Shown here piece by piece: positions 45,162 to 53,356 of a stretch of DNA of 64,000 bases (its first letter is position 1; each line of letters opens with the position of its first letter). Below the pieces are notes generated by a model that worked only from the letters and a program-made list of their open reading frames with translations, was not told where the DNA came from and searched no databases. This stretch comes from Rhizobacter sp. AJA081-3 (GTDB lineage Bacteria > Pseudomonadota > Gammaproteobacteria > Burkholderiales > Burkholderiaceae_C): the NCBI RefSeq assembly GCF_017795745.1, contig NZ_CP059067.1:4278001-4342000 (forward strand), given 5' to 3'. A program made the position numbers and the translations under genes.

Positions 45162-45361
45162 GCCCGCCACTCCTTGCAAAATCGATGCGTGAGCTTATCG
45201 AGGGCAGCGTGGAATAACTCGCTACAAATCTCGACGAGGCGCGAAATCGGCCGAATCTTCTTCTGCCGCCAGATATGTCAGCCGACGAACATCCAACAAG
45301 ATCGCCGCAATGCCATTCGCCGCCACAATCGGTCCGTGAACCAGCCTGAACGCCGCCACCC

Positions 45362-46861
45362 ATGAGCTCCGAACCCGCCTTCGTCGCCCCCAGCCGCTTC
45401 GACGACCCCGAGCGCGCCCTGGCCCAGGTGCGCGCCATTTATGAAGCCGGTATCGCCCACCTGCGCGACACGCTGCACCGCTTCGTCGCCGGCGAAGAGG
45501 TGGGCAGCAAGGTTCGCGCCTGCTACCCCTTCGTGCGCGTGCACACCGATACCGTGGCGCGCGCCGACTCGCGGCTGAGTTACGGCTTCGTCTCCGGCCC
45601 GGGCACCTACGAGACCACGCTGACACGGCCGGACCTGTTCTCGAACTACTACCTCGAGCAGTTCCGCCTGCTGCTGAAGAACCACCATGTGTCGCTGGAG
45701 ATCGGCACCGGCACGCAGCCCATCCCGGTGCACTTCTCGTTTGCCGAGGGCGACCACGTCGAAGGCAGCCTGAGCGCGGAGCGCCGCCAGCGCATGCGCG
45801 ACGTGTTCGACCTGCCCGACCTCGGTGCGATGGACGACGGCATCGCCAACGGCACGCACGAGCCGCGGCGCGGCGAGGCGCACCCGCTGTCGCTGTTCAC
45901 GGCGCCGCGCGTCGACTATTCGCTGCACCGCCTGCGCCACTACACCGGCACGGCGCCGGAGCATTTCCAGAACTTCGTGCTGTTCACGAACTACCAGTTC
46001 TACATCGACGAGTTCGTGCGCCTGGGCCACGAGACCATGGCCAGCAGCGCGCACGCGCAGGACTACGTGGCCTTCGTCGAACCGGGCAACGTGGTGACGC
46101 GGCGCGCCGGCCTGCCCGCGCGGCCGGGCGACGAGCTCGGCACCGCGCCGCCGCGGCTGCCCCAGATGCCGGCCTACCACCTGGTGCGGCCCGACAACGC
46201 CGGCATCACCATGGTCAACATCGGCGTGGGCCCCGCCAACGCCAAGACGATCACCGACCACATCGCGGTGCTGCGCCCGCATGCGTGGATCATGCTCGGC
46301 CACTGCGCCGGCCTGCGCAACACGCAGCAGCTCGGCGACTACGTGCTCGCCCACGGCTATGTGCGCGAGGACCACGTGCTCGACGAGGAGCTGCCGCTGT
46401 GGGTGCCGATCCCGCCGCTGGCTGAGGTGCAGGTGGCGATCGAATCGGCGGTGGCCGAGATCACGCAGTTGAAGGGCTACGAGCTCAAGCGGCTGATGCG
46501 CACCGGCACGGTGGCCAGCACCGACAACCGCAACTGGGAACTGCTGCCCTCGCGCAACGTGCCGACGACGCCGGAGCGACGCTTCTCGCAGTCACGCGCG
46601 ATCGCGCTCGACATGGAAAGCGCGACCATCGCCGCCAACGGCTTCCGCTTCCGCGTGCCCTACGGCACGCTGCTGTGCGTGAGCGACAAGCCGCTGCACG
46701 GCGAGATCAAGCTGCCGGGCATGGCCAACACCTTCTACCGCGAGCGGGTCGACCAGCACCTGCGCATTGGCATCCGTGCCATCGAGAAGCTGCGCGATCA
46801 GGGCGTCGACCAGTTGCACAGCCGCAAGCTGCGCAGCTTCGCCGAGGTGGCGTTCCAGTAG
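45362..46861 (+). CDS. amn: AMP nucleosidase
   Basis: A 499-residue enzyme that splits AMP into adenine and ribose 5-phosphate, with a role in adenylate control. The N-terminal regulatory domain (1-180) includes SYGFVSGPGTYETTLTRPDLF and HHVSLEIGTGTQPIPVHF. The C-terminal nucleoside-phosphorylase-like domain has NIGVGPANAKTITDHIAVLRP, MLGHCAGLR and ALDMESATIAANGFR. Length is normal for long proteobacterial AMN. It stands alone on the plus strand. Confidence 0.96.
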   Translation: MSSEPAFVAPSRFDDPERALAQVRAIYEAGIAHLRDTLHRFVAGEEVGSKVRACYPFVRVHTDTVARADSRLSYGFVSGPGTYETTLTRPDLFSNYYLEQFRLLLKNHHVSLEIGTGTQPIPVHFSFAEGDHVEGSLSAERRQRMRDVFDLPDLGAMDDGIANGTHEPRRGEAHPLSLFTAPRVDYSLHRLRHYTGTAPEHFQNFVLFTNYQFYIDEFVRLGHETMASSAHAQDYVAFVEPGNVVTRRAGLPARPGDELGTAPPRLPQMPAYHLVRPDNAGITMVNIGVGPANAKTITDHIAVLRPHAWIMLGHCAGLRNTQQLGDYVLAHGYVREDHVLDEELPLWVPIPPLAEVQVAIESAVAEITQLKGYELKRLMRTGTVASTDNRNWELLPSRNVPTTPERRFSQSRAIALDMESATIAANGFRFRVPYGTLLCVSDKPLHGEIKLPGMANTFYRERVDQHLRIGIRAIEKLRDQGVDQLHSRKLRSFAEVAFQ

Positions 46862-46880
46862 CGAAGTCCCGAGCGGGAGT

Positions 46881-47141
46881 TCAGCGGTCGTACGCGGCGA
46901 CGGATTCGGCCGGCGTGATGTTCGCGGTCTGGACCTTGCTCCAGTCGACCTGCTCCGACGACACGATCGCCTGCGACGGCAGCGCGATGACGGCGCCGGC
47001 AGCCGACTGCTCGGCGGTGCGCGTGACGGCGCCGGCGTTCGACATCACGGCGGCGATCGCCACGCTGGCGAAGCCGACGGCGATCCAGACGCGCGCGGCG
47101 CGGGCGGGAGAAGACTGGGCGGTGGTGGCGGTGTGATCCAT
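46881..47141 (-). CDS. Small hypothetical protein with one membrane anchor
   Basis: An 86-residue protein. Residues 16-38 (RVWIAVGFASVAIAAVMSNAGAV) form a signal anchor or signal peptide; the rest is short and polar with a tail SSEQVDWSKVQTANITPAESVAAYDR. It starts at ATG 47141 after AAGGAA; longer frames upstream lack coding character. No family recognised. It may be a small periplasmic protein. It is convergent with amn (19 bp) and divergent from the EF-G-like gene. Confidence 0.5.
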   Translation of the reverse strand: MDHTATTAQSSPARAARVWIAVGFASVAIAAVMSNAGAVTRTAEQSAAGAVIALPSQAIVSSEQVDWSKVQTANITPAESVAAYDR

Positions 47142-47507
47142 GGCGACGTTCCTTATGTGATCTTGGCCTCGTCGGGCCGGGGGCGGATTCGAATCCGTGA
47201 CGGCATTGAACGAGTTCTGAGGCGGCCTCTGTGGGGCATCCTTCACACGCAGCAAGGCGCCGCCGCACGAACCCCTTGAACGCGGGGGTGCGCTGCGTGC
47301 GGAGATCACTTGCCGGCGAAAGCGGCCGCTATCGGTATCTTGCGGCGCAGTTCACAGGCGTTGCCCGGCCGTGGCACATGTCACGGCAGCCTGATCCGGC
47401 CCGCACTTGACGGCAAGGCTTGCCGGGCACGCCGCATTGATTTACGCTGGTCTGAACCTTCCCGCCCACCCCTGGCGCAGGAGACGCGCCTCAACAAGGA
47501 GCGCGTC
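47142..47507. other. Intergenic region before the EF-G-like gene
   Basis: 366 bp without a convincing gene. It contains the control regions of the small minus-strand gene and of the EF-G-like gene. A weak TTGCCG (47420-47425) with TTTACG about 16 bp later could serve the latter. GGATTCGAATCC near 47190 mimics a tRNA T-arm but no tRNA fits. Nothing else is seen. Confidence 0.5.
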
Positions 47508-49571
47508 ATGCCCGCCACGACCCCCACCCCCGACACCGGCGCCATCGAGCGCATCCGCACCCTGGCGCTGGTCGGCCAGACAGCGTCGGGCAAGACCAGC
47601 CTGGCCGAAGCCCTGCTGCACCGCGCGGGCGCCCTCGGCGCGCCGGGCAGCCTGGAGCGCGGCACCACGGTCAGCGATTTCGACCCGATGGAGCGGCGTG
47701 CGCAGCACTCGCTGAACTCGGCTGTGATGCACCTGGAGCACCACAACACGCGCATCCACTTGATCGACACGCCGGGGTACCCTGACTTCGTCGGCCAGTC
47801 GATGACGGCGCTGGAGGCGGTGGAAACCGCCGCCGTGGTCATCAATGCCACCTCGGGCATCGAGATGATGAGCGCACGCATGATGGAATGGGCGCAGGGC
47901 CGTGGCCTGGACCGCATGGTGATCGTCAACAAGATCGATGCGCAGGGCGTCGACCTGCCGGGCCTGCTGGAGCAGATCCGCGCTGCCTTCGGCAAGGAAT
48001 GCCTGCCGCTGAACCTGCCGGCCGGCGGCGGCACGAAGGTGGTGGACTGCTTCTTCAACACCGAAGGGCAGAGCGACTTCGGATCGGTGGCCGCCGCGCA
48101 CCGCGCGCTGGTGGAGCAGGTCGTCGAGGTCGATCCGGCCTTCGTCGACCGCTACCTCAACGACGGCGATGTCGACCCGCGCGAACTGCACGCGCCACTG
48201 GAGCAGGCGCTGCGCGAAGGGCACCTGATCCCGGTGTGCTTCGTGTCGGCGCGCAACGGCGCCGGCGTGGCCGAACTGCTCGACGTGATCGAGCGCCTGC
48301 TGCCCCACCCCGGCGAGGGCAACCCGCCGCAGTTCTACAGAGGCGAAGGCGAAACCGCCGCCGAACTGCATGCCGACCCCGACCCGGCCAAGCACGTCAT
48401 CGCCCACGTGTTCAAGGTGACGGTGGACCCGTACGTGGGCCGCATGGGCATCTTCCGCATCCACCAGGGCACGGTGACGAAGGACAGCCAGCTGTACATC
48501 GGCGACGGCCGCAAGCCCTTCAAGGTGGGCCACCTGTTCATGCTGCAAGGCAAGGAGCATGTCGAAGTGCCCTGCGGCCTGCCGGGCGACATCTGCGCGG
48601 TGGCCAAGATCGACGAGATGCACTTCGACGCGGTGCTGCACGATGCTGCCGAAGACGACCACCTGCACCTGAAAGCCCTGCCTTTCCCGGTGCCGGTGCA
48701 CGGCCTGGCGATCGAGCCCAAGCGCCGCGGCGACGAGCAGCGCATGTGGGAAATCCTGCAGAAACTGGTCGACGAGGATCCGTGCCTGAAGGTCGAGCAT
48801 GTGGCGGTGACCAACGAGACGGTGGTCTACGGCCTGGGCGAGTTGCACCTGCGCACCCTGCTCGAGCGCATGACCGAGGTCTACAAGTGCGAGGTCAACA
48901 CGCGGCCGCCGCGCATCGCCTACCGCGAGACCATCACCGCGCCAGCCGAAGGGCACCACCGGCACAAGAAGCAGAGCGGCGGCGCCGGGCAGTTCGGTGA
49001 AGTCTTCCTGAAGATCGAGCCGCTGCCGCGCGGCGCCGGATTCGAGTTCGTCGACCAGGTCAAAGGCGGCACCATCCCCACGCAATTCATCCCCGCGGTC
49101 GAGAAGGGCGTACGCCACGCGCTCGACGCCGGCGTGGTGGCCGGCTACCCGGTCAAGGACGTGCGCGTGATCGTCTACGACGGCAAGTCGCACAGCGTCG
49201 ACTCGAAGGACATCGCCTTCGCCACCGCCGGCCGCAAAGCCTTCATCGACGCCGTGCTGAAAGCCCGGCCGATCGTGCTGGAGCCCATCGTCAAGGTGGA
49301 GATCTCCGCGCCCGAGCATGCGATGGGCGACATCACCGGCGACCTGTCGGCCAAGCGCGGGCAGGTCAGCGGCACGCAGTCGCTGACGGGGGGCTCGATC
49401 GTCGTCAACGGACAGGTGCCGCTGTCGGAGTTGAACGGCTACCAGGCGCGGCTGAACGGCATGACCGGCGGCCAGGGCCGCTACGCGCTGGCGCTGAGCC
49501 ACTACGAGCCGGTGCCGCCGACCCTGCAGGCGCAGCTGGCCAGCCAGTACAAGCTGAAGGACGACGAGTGA
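47508..49571 (+). CDS. Elongation factor G-like translational GTPase
   Basis: A 687-residue EF-G paralogue. P-loop GQTASGKTS (23-31), IDTPGYPDF and NKID mark the GTPase domain, but where true EF-G has the switch I sequence ending ERGITI this protein has SDFDPMERRAQHSLNSAV, the pattern of the EF-G-like/EF-G2 subfamily. Domains II-V are complete: HKKQSGGAGQFGEVFLKIEP and the domain IV-V part ending GGQGRYALALSHYEPVP. ATG 47508 follows AAGGAG. It is far from rps/tuf genes, so it is not the main EF-G. Function of the subfamily is not settled. Confidence 0.88.
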   Translation: MPATTPTPDTGAIERIRTLALVGQTASGKTSLAEALLHRAGALGAPGSLERGTTVSDFDPMERRAQHSLNSAVMHLEHHNTRIHLIDTPGYPDFVGQSMTALEAVETAAVVINATSGIEMMSARMMEWAQGRGLDRMVIVNKIDAQGVDLPGLLEQIRAAFGKECLPLNLPAGGGTKVVDCFFNTEGQSDFGSVAAAHRALVEQVVEVDPAFVDRYLNDGDVDPRELHAPLEQALREGHLIPVCFVSARNGAGVAELLDVIERLLPHPGEGNPPQFYRGEGETAAELHADPDPAKHVIAHVFKVTVDPYVGRMGIFRIHQGTVTKDSQLYIGDGRKPFKVGHLFMLQGKEHVEVPCGLPGDICAVAKIDEMHFDAVLHDAAEDDHLHLKALPFPVPVHGLAIEPKRRGDEQRMWEILQKLVDEDPCLKVEHVAVTNETVVYGLGELHLRTLLERMTEVYKCEVNTRPPRIAYRETITAPAEGHHRHKKQSGGAGQFGEVFLKIEPLPRGAGFEFVDQVKGGTIPTQFIPAVEKGVRHALDAGVVAGYPVKDVRVIVYDGKSHSVDSKDIAFATAGRKAFIDAVLKARPIVLEPIVKVEISAPEHAMGDITGDLSAKRGQVSGTQSLTGGSIVVNGQVPLSELNGYQARLNGMTGGQGRYALALSHYEPVPPTLQAQLASQYKLKDDE

Positions 49572-49616
49572 GTGCGCGGGTCGTTTTGACGCGGCTCAGA
49601 GGATCGCGACAACCCC

Positions 49617-49645
49617 CTTGAAGCGGCGCTGGCGGTGCCCCATGT
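49617..49645 (+). promoter_or_regulatory. Sigma-32 (heat-shock) promoter of hsp20
   Basis: CTTGAAG (49617-49623), 15 bp, CCCATGT (49639-49645): one mismatch to CTTGAAA-N13-15-CCCATNT. The predicted start at about 49652 leaves a leader of about 45 bases to the hsp20 ATG. Function of the gene and fit to consensus agree. Confidence 0.72.
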
Positions 49646-49695
49646 TGTGAATGTCGGTGGCAACAGGCCGCCTCGTTCAGCCAAGGAGGTTCACC

Positions 49696-50139
49696 ATGTT
49701 CTCTGTCCTGCAACGTCCCACTTCGCAAGTCACGCCCGCTTCGCGCGACCCGTTCAGCCTGGTCGACGCGATGTTTTCCGACTGGGTCGGCAACCGCGCC
49801 GCGCAGTCCCTGGTGTCGCGCGCCCGGCTCGAGGTGACCGAGCGCAACGGCAACTACGAAGTGCGCGCCGAACTGCCCGGCGCGAAGAAAGAAGACATCG
49901 CCATCGACATCGACGGCGCCTACGTGTCCATCTCGGCCAAGGTCAACAATCAGGTCGAACGCAAGTCCGGCGAGCGCGTGCTCTATACCGAGCGCAGCTA
50001 CGAGTCCTATGCACGCTCCTTCGAGCTGCCGCAGGCGGTGGATTCCGGCTCGGCCGACGCAAAGTTCGAGGACGGCGTGCTGACGCTGACCTTGCCGAAG
50101 AAGGACGCGCCGAAGACGACTCGCCTGTCGGTGCGCTGA
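49696..50139 (+). CDS. Hsp20/alpha-crystallin small heat-shock protein
   Basis: A 147-residue small heat-shock chaperone. The alpha-crystallin domain spans about 45-140: RLEVTERNGNYEVRAELPGAKKEDIAIDIDGAYVSISAKV, then SYARSFELPQAVD and the end motif FEDGVLTLTLPKKD. It lacks a clear C-terminal IXI motif, although the tail reads TTRLSVR. ATG 49696 has a strong AAGGAGG. It holds unfolded proteins in the cytoplasm under stress, and the sigma-32 site upstream predicts heat induction. Confidence 0.93.
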   Translation: MFSVLQRPTSQVTPASRDPFSLVDAMFSDWVGNRAAQSLVSRARLEVTERNGNYEVRAELPGAKKEDIAIDIDGAYVSISAKVNNQVERKSGERVLYTERSYESYARSFELPQAVDSGSADAKFEDGVLTLTLPKKDAPKTTRLSVR

Positions 50140-50143
50140 ATAT

Positions 50144-50551
50144 TCAGAGGTCGCCCAGCGGCATCGTCGCCGGGAAGCCGTAGCCGGTATCGGTGTGCGG
50201 CTGCCCGGCGGCTGCGCTGGTCTTCACACGCAGCTTGTCGAGTTCGTCATAGGCATCGCCAAGGTGCTTGGCGAGCTTCTCGGTTTCGGCGCGGTGTTCG
50301 GCGGTGAGTCGCTCGACGCGACTGGCCATCTCGGCCTGCAACGCCGCGACATCGCGACTGGCTTGGGCTGCTGCGGCGGCGATGGCCGCCTGGGCACGTG
50401 CAGCCTCCTCCTTGAGCACCCGCTCGGCCTTTTCGGCGCGTGCGAGTTGCTCAGCGGCGCCACGCGAGCGCGCCAATCCCCAGCCGATCGCAACGCCGAG
50501 CATCAGCGCGATGGTGGCCAAGCCGATCCAGAGTGTGGCGTTCACTTGCAT
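50144..50551 (-). CDS. Hypothetical membrane-anchored coiled-coil protein
   Basis: A 135-residue protein with an N-terminal membrane helix (about 6-26, LWIGLATIALMLGVAIGWGLA) followed by a long alanine/glutamate/arginine-rich coiled coil (about 30-108) and a short polar tail. No family recognised beyond this layout. It converges with hsp20, whose stop is 4 bp away. Upstream, 113 bp before purT hold no other gene. Confidence 0.6.
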   Translation of the reverse strand: MQVNATLWIGLATIALMLGVAIGWGLARSRGAAEQLARAEKAERVLKEEAARAQAAIAAAAAQASRDVAALQAEMASRVERLTAEHRAETEKLAKHLGDAYDELDKLRVKTSAAAGQPHTDTGYGFPATMPLGDL

Positions 50552-50664
50552 GTCCCTCTCGTTCTGACGACAGGTTAACCAAATGCCCGCCCATTTCTGA
50601 CGCCACCCGTCTCGAACGTGACGAAATTCTGCCGGCTAGCACCGAAAGCGACAGACCCGGAGCG

Positions 50665-51876
50665 TCAGCTGCCCTGAACGGCCCGGGGCCGCACGCAGGC
50701 CGCCGCCTGTTTGGCACGCTGGCGCGCCACCTCGACATCGTCATGCCGCGCCAGCGCCACGCCCATGCGACGCTTGACGAAGCTCTCCGGCTTACCGAAC
50801 AGGCGCAGTTCCGTTCCCGGCACGCGCAACGCCGCGTCGACGCCGTCGAACACGATGCCCTGAGCGTCGACACCGCCATAGATCACCGCGCTCGCGCCCG
50901 GGCTCTTCAGCGTGGTGTCCACCGGCAGGCCCAGGATGGCGCGAGCGTGCAGCTCGAACTCGTTCTGCCACTGGGTGGCCATCGTCACCATGCCGGTGTC
51001 GTGCGGTCGCGGCGAGACCTCGCTGAACCAGACCTTGTCGCCCTTGACGAACAGTTCGACGCCGAAGAGGCCCAGGCCGCCGAGGTCGTCGGTCACCGCT
51101 TCGGCGATCAGGCGTGCGCGCTCCAGCGCCGCCTCGTTCATCGGCTGCGGCTGCCAGCTCTCGACGTAGTCGCCGCTGACCTGCACGTGCCCGATCGGTT
51201 CGCAGAACTGCGTCTGCACGCCGCCGCGCTCGTCCATCGCGCGCACGGTCAGCAGCGTGATCTCGTAGTCGAAGTCGATGAAGCCCTCGACGATGACCCG
51301 CCCCTTGGCGACGCGGCCGCCGGCCATCGCGTAGTCCCAGGCCTTCTTCACGTCGGCCGGGCCGTCGATCTTGCTCTGGCCCTTGCCCGAGCTGCTCATC
51401 ACCGGCTTGACGATGCAGGGGTAGCCGATGCCTTCGTCGATGGCCGTCTGGAGTTCCTCCAGCGAGTCGCAGAAGCGGTACGGGCTGGTCGGCAGGCGCA
51501 GCGTTTCGGCGGCCAGGCGGCGGATGCCTTCGCGGTCCATGGTCAGGCGAGCAGCCCGCGCCGTCGGAATGACGCGCACGAGACCGCTGGCCTCGAGCTG
51601 CTCGAGCATCGGCGTGGCGATGGCCTCGATCTCGGGCACCACCAGCATCGGCCGCTCGGCCTCGATCAGCGCCTTCAACTGCGCCGGGTCGCTCATCACG
51701 ATGGTGCGCGCGTGGTGCGCCACCTGCTGGCCGGGCGCGTTCTCGTAGCGATCCACCGCGATCGTCTCGACGCCCAGGCGCTGCAGCGCGATCAGCACTT
51801 CCTTGCCCAGCTCGCCGCTGCCCAGCAGCATGACTTTGGTGGCGGTGGGCGAGAGCGGGGTGCCGAGCGTGGTCAT
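50665..51876 (-). CDS. purT: Formate-dependent phosphoribosylglycinamide formyltransferase
   Basis: A 403-residue ATP-grasp enzyme that formylates GAR with formate and ATP in purine synthesis, bypassing folate. [31 protein letters not shown] opens the biotin-carboxylase-like N-domain; [17 protein letters not shown] is the ATP-grasp loop; [17 protein letters not shown] carries Mg-binding residues; the C-domain ends with [19 protein letters not shown] 51876 gives the standard N-terminus [17 protein letters not shown]. It is divergent from the HTH-like gene at 51960. Confidence 0.95.
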   Translation of the reverse strand: MTTLGTPLSPTATKVMLLGSGELGKEVLIALQRLGVETIAVDRYENAPGQQVAHHARTIVMSDPAQLKALIEAERPMLVVPEIEAIATPMLEQLEASGLVRVIPTARAARLTMDREGIRRLAAETLRLPTSPYRFCDSLEELQTAIDEGIGYPCIVKPVMSSSGKGQSKIDGPADVKKAWDYAMAGGRVAKGRVIVEGFIDFDYEITLLTVRAMDERGGVQTQFCEPIGHVQVSGDYVESWQPQPMNEAALERARLIAEAVTDDLGGLGLFGVELFVKGDKVWFSEVSPRPHDTGMVTMATQWQNEFELHARAILGLPVDTTLKSPGASAVIYGGVDAQGIVFDGVDAALRVPGTELRLFGKPESFVKRRMGVALARHDDVEVARQRAKQAAACVRPRAVQGS

Positions 51877-51959
51877 CGTGAGCCTTCGAAGTGGTGCCGT
51901 TGCGGTGCGGCGAGGATTGTCCCCCGCTGACCTGCTCAAGCAGCCTTTATCATCCGGGC

Positions 51960-52511
51960 ATGACCCCTGGTGTGCGCGACGTCGCCCAGATCCGCCTCGA
52001 CAACGCCCTGCTGCTGTTCGACGAGTTCGTCCACGCCACCGTCAAGCACCCGGATGCGGCCACGCTGCGCGGCCTGGAACGGCGCTTCGCCGAGCGGCTG
52101 CAGATCCAGCCCAGCTACTGGAGCCAGATCAAGAGCCGCTCGCGGCAGATCGGCGAGCGGCTGGCCCGGCAGTTCGAGGTGCTGTGCCACAAGCCGCCGG
52201 GCTGGATGGACCAACCGCACGGCGAAGCGGCATCGAAGGGCGGCCCCGACCCCGAGGAACCGCCGCACAACGTGCCACAGGACGACGACGAACGTTTCAT
52301 CGTCGGCCTGGTGCTGACCTACTACCGGCGCCACCCTCAGCGCGCCCGCACACGCCTGCTCGACCTGCTCGGCGAGGTGCTGTCCGCCGCGGCACCGACG
52401 CCGCCGGCGGCGCCAACCCCGGGCAAGCCACCGGCACGGCCGGGCGACGACGGCACCGACTTGTGGATGCGCACCCAGACCGGTGTGGCGCCGCTCAAAC
52501 GCAAGCGCTAG
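51960..52511 (+). CDS. HTH/XRE-like DNA-binding protein, possibly leaderless
   Basis: A 183-residue protein of unknown family. Residues 25-80 ([21 protein letters not shown], then [23 protein letters not shown]) look like a lambda-repressor-type helix-turn-helix including the PGWMD ending common in XRE proteins. Residues 95-135 are acidic then helical, and the tail is proline-rich and basic. There is no ribosome site; a TATCAT box (51948-51953) ends 6 bp before the ATG, so the message may be leaderless. The 11-mer CCTTTATCATC at its promoter recurs after the gene, suggesting it controls itself and the small-protein locus downstream. Confidence 0.6.
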   Translation: MTPGVRDVAQIRLDNALLLFDEFVHATVKHPDAATLRGLERRFAERLQIQPSYWSQIKSRSRQIGERLARQFEVLCHKPPGWMDQPHGEAASKGGPDPEEPPHNVPQDDDERFIVGLVLTYYRRHPQRARTRLLDLLGEVLSAAAPTPPAAPTPGKPPARPGDDGTDLWMRTQTGVAPLKRKR

Positions 52512-52529
52512 ATGCTTGCGCAAAAGGGC

Positions 52530-52557
52530 TTGCCAAAGATAATCAATCCTTTATCAT
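52530..52557 (+). promoter_or_regulatory. Promoter of the leader-ORF/small-protein locus
   Basis: TTGCCA (52530-52535), 16 bp, TATCAT (52552-52557). The -10 is part of CCTTTATCATC (52548-52558), identical to 51944-51954 before the HTH-like gene. A GATAA (52538-52542) mirrors the TTATC in the -10, a possible operator. Predicted start near 52564. Confidence 0.5.
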
Positions 52558-52621
52558 CTGCGCAAGCCGCGCCGAAGGCCGCTGCGCAGCGACACCCTCC
52601 GATCCACCCATTCCGCGCCCG

Positions 52622-52738
52622 ATGACCCGTCCGATGTTCCTCAGCTCGATGTGCCCGCGCCGCCTTGGCGATGCGCAGCCGTCGTCGCGTCGAACCCTCG
52701 GTTCGTGCATGGTGCGTTCCGGACCCGCTCCGGGCTGA
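52622..52738 (+). CDS. Putative 38-residue leader peptide
   Basis: A short open frame beginning MTRPMFLSSMCPRRLGD and ending VRSGPAPG. It lies between a good promoter and a pair of alternative RNA stems, the usual place of a leader ORF that senses translation. It has no strong ribosome site and is rich in Arg, Ser and Pro; the last residues GPAPG are of a sort that can slow ribosomes. Existence as a translated peptide is inferred only from layout. Confidence 0.35.
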   Translation: MTRPMFLSSMCPRRLGDAQPSSRRTLGSCMVRSGPAPG

Positions 52739-52762
52739 GCTGCCTCACCGGCAACACCAGCC

Positions 52763-52816
52763 CTCACGGCCCGGGATGCGCAAGCACCCGGGCCGTTGTG
52801 CTTTCCGGGCCGTGAG
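52763..52816 (+). promoter_or_regulatory. Mutually exclusive RNA stems (candidate attenuator)
   Basis: ACGGCCCGGG (52766-52775) pairs perfectly with CCCGGGCCGT (52787-52796) over an 11-base loop. The overlapping segment CTCACGGCCCGG (52763-52774) pairs perfectly with CCGGGCCGTGAG (52805-52816). Both stems use the same left arm and cannot form together. The second right arm ends 12 bases before the AAGGAG of the next gene. The first stem is followed by TTGTGCTTT, a weak T-rich stretch. Confidence 0.55.
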
Positions 52817-52842
52817 AGGCCCCGACCGAAGGAGACCCGCTC

Positions 52843-53004
52843 ATGAAGATCGCCCTGAAGACCCTCAAGCCCCGCAATCCGCTGGTGGCGCCCGCCCACT
52901 TCCGCCGTGCCGGCACGCACCGGCCCGGCACCCGCTTCATGCGGCAGGAAGGCCGGCGCGCGCTGCAGCGCGAACTGAACCAGATGAAACACAGCCCCCC
53001 CTGA
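52843..53004 (+). CDS. Small basic protein, unknown
   Basis: A 53-residue basic protein starting MKIALKTLKPRNPLVAPA and ending LNQMKHSPP, with many Arg, Lys and His. AAGGAG (52829-52834) lies 8 bases before the ATG, a strong ribosome site that supports translation. A helical basic segment RRALQRELNQMK is at the C-terminus. No family recognised; such proteins often bind RNA or ribosomes. It is 36 bp upstream of a second small gene and lies behind the alternative stems. Confidence 0.6.
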   Translation: MKIALKTLKPRNPLVAPAHFRRAGTHRPGTRFMRQEGRRALQRELNQMKHSPP

Positions 53005-53040
53005 AAGACGCGCGGTGAGCGCCGCGCCAAGGAGAGACCG

Positions 53041-53298
53041 ATGAGTCCGAAAGCCCCCCGCTGGAGCCTGGCCCCCGAACGGGAACCCGCCTCCACTGTC
53101 GCCCGCCACGCCGCGGCCGGCGCCCTGCGCAGTGCCAGTGCCGTGCTGGCCCGGCTGGCCCGCCGCCTGGCCATGAGCCGCACGCGGCAGCGCACCGACC
53201 CTCGGCTGGAGTTCTACGCCGAGGCCGGCGCCCCGGAAGGCGCGCTCTACCTCGACGGCCAGCTGGTCGGCTGGCTGAGCGGCGTGAAGCGCCTGTGA
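53041..53298 (+). CDS. Small basic protein with aromatic/GALYLDG tail, unknown
   Basis: An 85-residue protein. The first 55 residues are basic and helical with ARLARRLAMSRTRQR; the C-terminal 30 (LEFYAEAGAPEGALYLDGQLVGWLSGVKRL) look like a compact beta-hairpin module. CAAGGAGAG precedes the ATG. It follows the 53-residue gene closely and ends just before a terminator-like stem, so both form a small operon. No function assigned. Confidence 0.6.
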   Translation: MSPKAPRWSLAPEREPASTVARHAAAGALRSASAVLARLARRLAMSRTRQRTDPRLEFYAEAGAPEGALYLDGQLVGWLSGVKRL

Positions 53299-53308
53299 CC
53301 GCAACCGT

Positions 53309-53338
53309 ACGCCCCGGCAGCCCGGCTGCCCGGGGCGT
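53309..53338 (+). terminator. Terminator-like hairpin after the small-protein operon
   Basis: ACGCCCCGG (53309-53317 region) pairs with CCGGGGCGT (53330-53338), extended inside by CAG/CTG pairs, followed by GCCCTTTGG. Position between convergent genes favours termination of either. The T run is short. Confidence 0.5.
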
Positions 53339-53356
53339 GCCCTTTGGCACGTCGAT

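Noticed and set aside
47185-47200. GGATTCGAATCC resembling a tRNA T-arm
   Set aside because: No acceptor, D- or anticodon arms fit on either strand; the match is a self-complementary 12-mer.
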